Assembly: GCA_043789035.1 (NCBI GenBank)
Contig: JAYWIG010000132.1
Span: forward strand, 1 to 13,529
Length of the DNA stretch: 13,529 bases
Reading direction: 5' to 3'
DNA from: JAYWIG01 sp043789035
Lineage (GTDB): Bacteria > Pseudomonadota > Gammaproteobacteria > Burkholderiales > Burkholderiaceae_E
Every line of letters begins with the position of its first letter. Position 1 is the first letter of the stretch. Both the position numbers and the translations under genes were made by a program. Shown piece after piece: positions 12,340 through 13,529 of the stretch. The notes beneath the pieces are model-generated. The model was not told where the DNA came from. It saw only the letters and a list, made by a program, of their open reading frames with translations, and ran no database searches.

Positions 12340-13529
12340 TTAATTTGACGAGGAAGTTGCAGTAGGAATTGGCGTCGACTTAATTTGTGTCAGCTGCTGG
12401 TCGAGCGATGTATAAGTGCGCAACAACGATTTTTGAATCGACTCTAAACGTCGATTAAGACTTTCCTGCTGTTGCTGATTCACCTTACTGAGTTTTGTCA
12501 GAGTTTGATCTGCCCCAGCCACTGTTCCCGAACTACCCAGCCAAGCGGTAATTCGGCTATCAAGCCGTCGTGCCACACCTGCCGCACTCGGATTCACCGT
12601 ATCAACGGCTTGAAAGAGCGTTGCTACTTTACTCGGCGTTGCAAGGGCAGCTTCAAGCTTTTGGCTAGATACACTCAATGTTGCATCACGCTGAACTTGA
12701 ATACCTATTGCGCTTAAATTTGCAATACTTCCGCTGCTCACTGGTGTTCTAAGCATTTCGCGCAATTGTGATTGCAGCTGCGTTGCTGCGCGATCACCTT
12801 GCAGTGGGCCCGACCGCTTAGTGCTCGCATCGTACTTTACTTGCTCAGCGAGTGAAGTAGTAATGGCGTTGTACGCATCAACAAACGTTTGTACAGTTTT
12901 TCTCATTGCTTCTGTGTCGTTCAGAACTGCAATGTTGACCGGCGTTGTAGTGGTTGCCACCAGTTCAAATGTTAGGTTCTCAGCAGCACCTGTCACTGTG
13001 TTAGAAGTGCTCGAGATTTCGACCCCATCAACAGTCATCTTGGCATTGGCGGCTGATTGCGCTATCGCCATACCAGTACCGCCGAATGAGAAACCAAATT
13101 GCGACAGGCCTTGAGAATCAGTATTGTTAAGATCGGCGTCTTGCACAGCCACTTGAAAAGCTTGCGTTTGACCCGTTGTAGCGCTTCGCAGTGCTAAGCG
13201 CGAACCATTGGAATCGCTCACTATCGACGCTGTCGCGCCTGTGTTGCCCGCATTAATCGCGTCTCTGATGTCTTGCAAGGTAGCCCCAGCAGCTACCGAC
13301 ACAGATACTGGTGGCCGTGCGGAATCCGCAACAAAACTAGAAACTGTTTTTGTGCCGAAAGAAAACGTTAAGGTACCGCCACCAACAACCGTGGTGGCCG
13401 AAGCCAAAGTACCACTAGTCAAGCTTTGCTTCTGGGCGAGTTGAGTAACACTCAGCTCGTAATTCCCTACGGTTGCGTTGGGGGCAGTACTTACTTTTAT
13501 CTTCGTTTCGTCCCCACTTGTCGCTTTGG
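12340..13529 (-). CDS. fliD: FliD, flagellar filament cap (N-terminus beyond window end)
   Basis: FliD forms the pentameric cap at the filament tip that folds arriving flagellin. The frame is open up to the last base of the window, giving 396 visible codons; the true start lies outside (family members are about 450-500 residues). Near the window end the conserved N-terminal motif G-N-Y-E-L-S-V-T-Q-L-A-Q can be read (about 13436-13467). The middle, Ser/Thr/Ala-rich domains follow, with M-T-V-D-G-V-E-I near 13018-13041. The C-terminal region (12340-12480) is a Gln/Arg/Leu-rich coiled coil that ends in a short Ser/Thr tail, as in FliD. A TTG at 13422 is an artefact of looking for starts and not the real one. 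It is the first visible gene of the fliD-fliS-fliT/ycgR operon, and its promoter is outside the window. Confidence 0.96.
   Translation of the reverse strand, partial: KATSGDETKIKVSTAPNATVGNYELSVTQLAQKQSLTSGTLASATTVVGGGTLTFSFGTKTVSSFVADSARPPVSVSVAAGATLQDIRDAINAGNTGATASIVSDSNGSRLALRSATTGQTQAFQVAVQDADLNNTDSQGLSQFGFSFGGTGMAIAQSAANAKMTVDGVEISSTSNTVTGAAENLTFELVATTTTPVNIAVLNDTEAMRKTVQTFVDAYNAITTSLAEQVKYDASTKRSGPLQGDRAATQLQSQLREMLRTPVSSGSIANLSAIGIQVQRDATLSVSSQKLEAALATPSKVATLFQAVDTVNPSAAGVARRLDSRITAWLGSSGTVAGADQTLTKLSKVNQQQQESLNRRLESIQKSLLRTYTSLDQQLTQIKSTPIPTATSSSN

Noticed and set aside
13420..13422. TTG at 13422 as the start of fliD
   Set aside because: The frame continues to the window edge and encodes the conserved FliD N-terminal motif, so this is an internal codon.

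Overview
The window is a stretch of a bacterial flagellar gene cluster with almost no non-coding DNA. It looks like a betaproteobacterium, probably Burkholderiales, with a GC content that is moderate for that group. This rests on the protein style (FliF, FliG, FliI and FliM read as Gram-negative peritrichous or polar flagellar types) and on the uninterrupted order fliFGHIJK-fliLMNOPQR with a divergent fliE. The genus cannot be fixed from what is visible.

Layout, from high to low coordinates, because nearly everything is on the minus strand. First comes a filament-cap and chaperone operon: fliD (its start lies beyond the window end), fliS, and a gene in the fliT slot that encodes a FliT-like domain fused to a complete YcgR-type c-di-GMP receptor (10845-11939). 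Next is fliE, the only plus-strand gene (10541-10864), tail to tail with the fusion gene and overlapping it by 20 bases. A 140-base divergent region (10401-10540) separates fliE from fliF. Then a long minus-strand operon runs fliF, fliG, fliH, fliI, fliJ, fliK, an 84-base gap, fliL, fliM, fliN, fliO, fliP, fliQ and fliR, with fliR cut by the window start.

Together these genes build the MS ring (FliF), rod junction (FliE), switch/C-ring (FliG, FliM, FliN), export gate (FliO, FliP, FliQ, FliR), export ATPase complex (FliH, FliI, FliJ), hook-length ruler (FliK), a stator-associated protein (FliL), and the filament cap (FliD) with the flagellin chaperone (FliS). Most junctions in the long operon are ATGA overlaps, 8-base overlaps or gaps under 10 bases, which points to translational coupling.

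Most of the window is a conventional flagellar cluster. The most unusual element is the FliT-YcgR fusion. Others are a hexanucleotide tandem repeat that fills most of the fliM-fliN gap right up to the fliN ribosome binding site, a 12-base tandem repeat in fliK, a highly charged insertion in FliL, a GGQS in place of GGxG in FliM, and fliE lying inverted between two same-direction operons with no visible terminator. No mobile elements, CRISPR arrays, tRNA or rRNA genes were seen.
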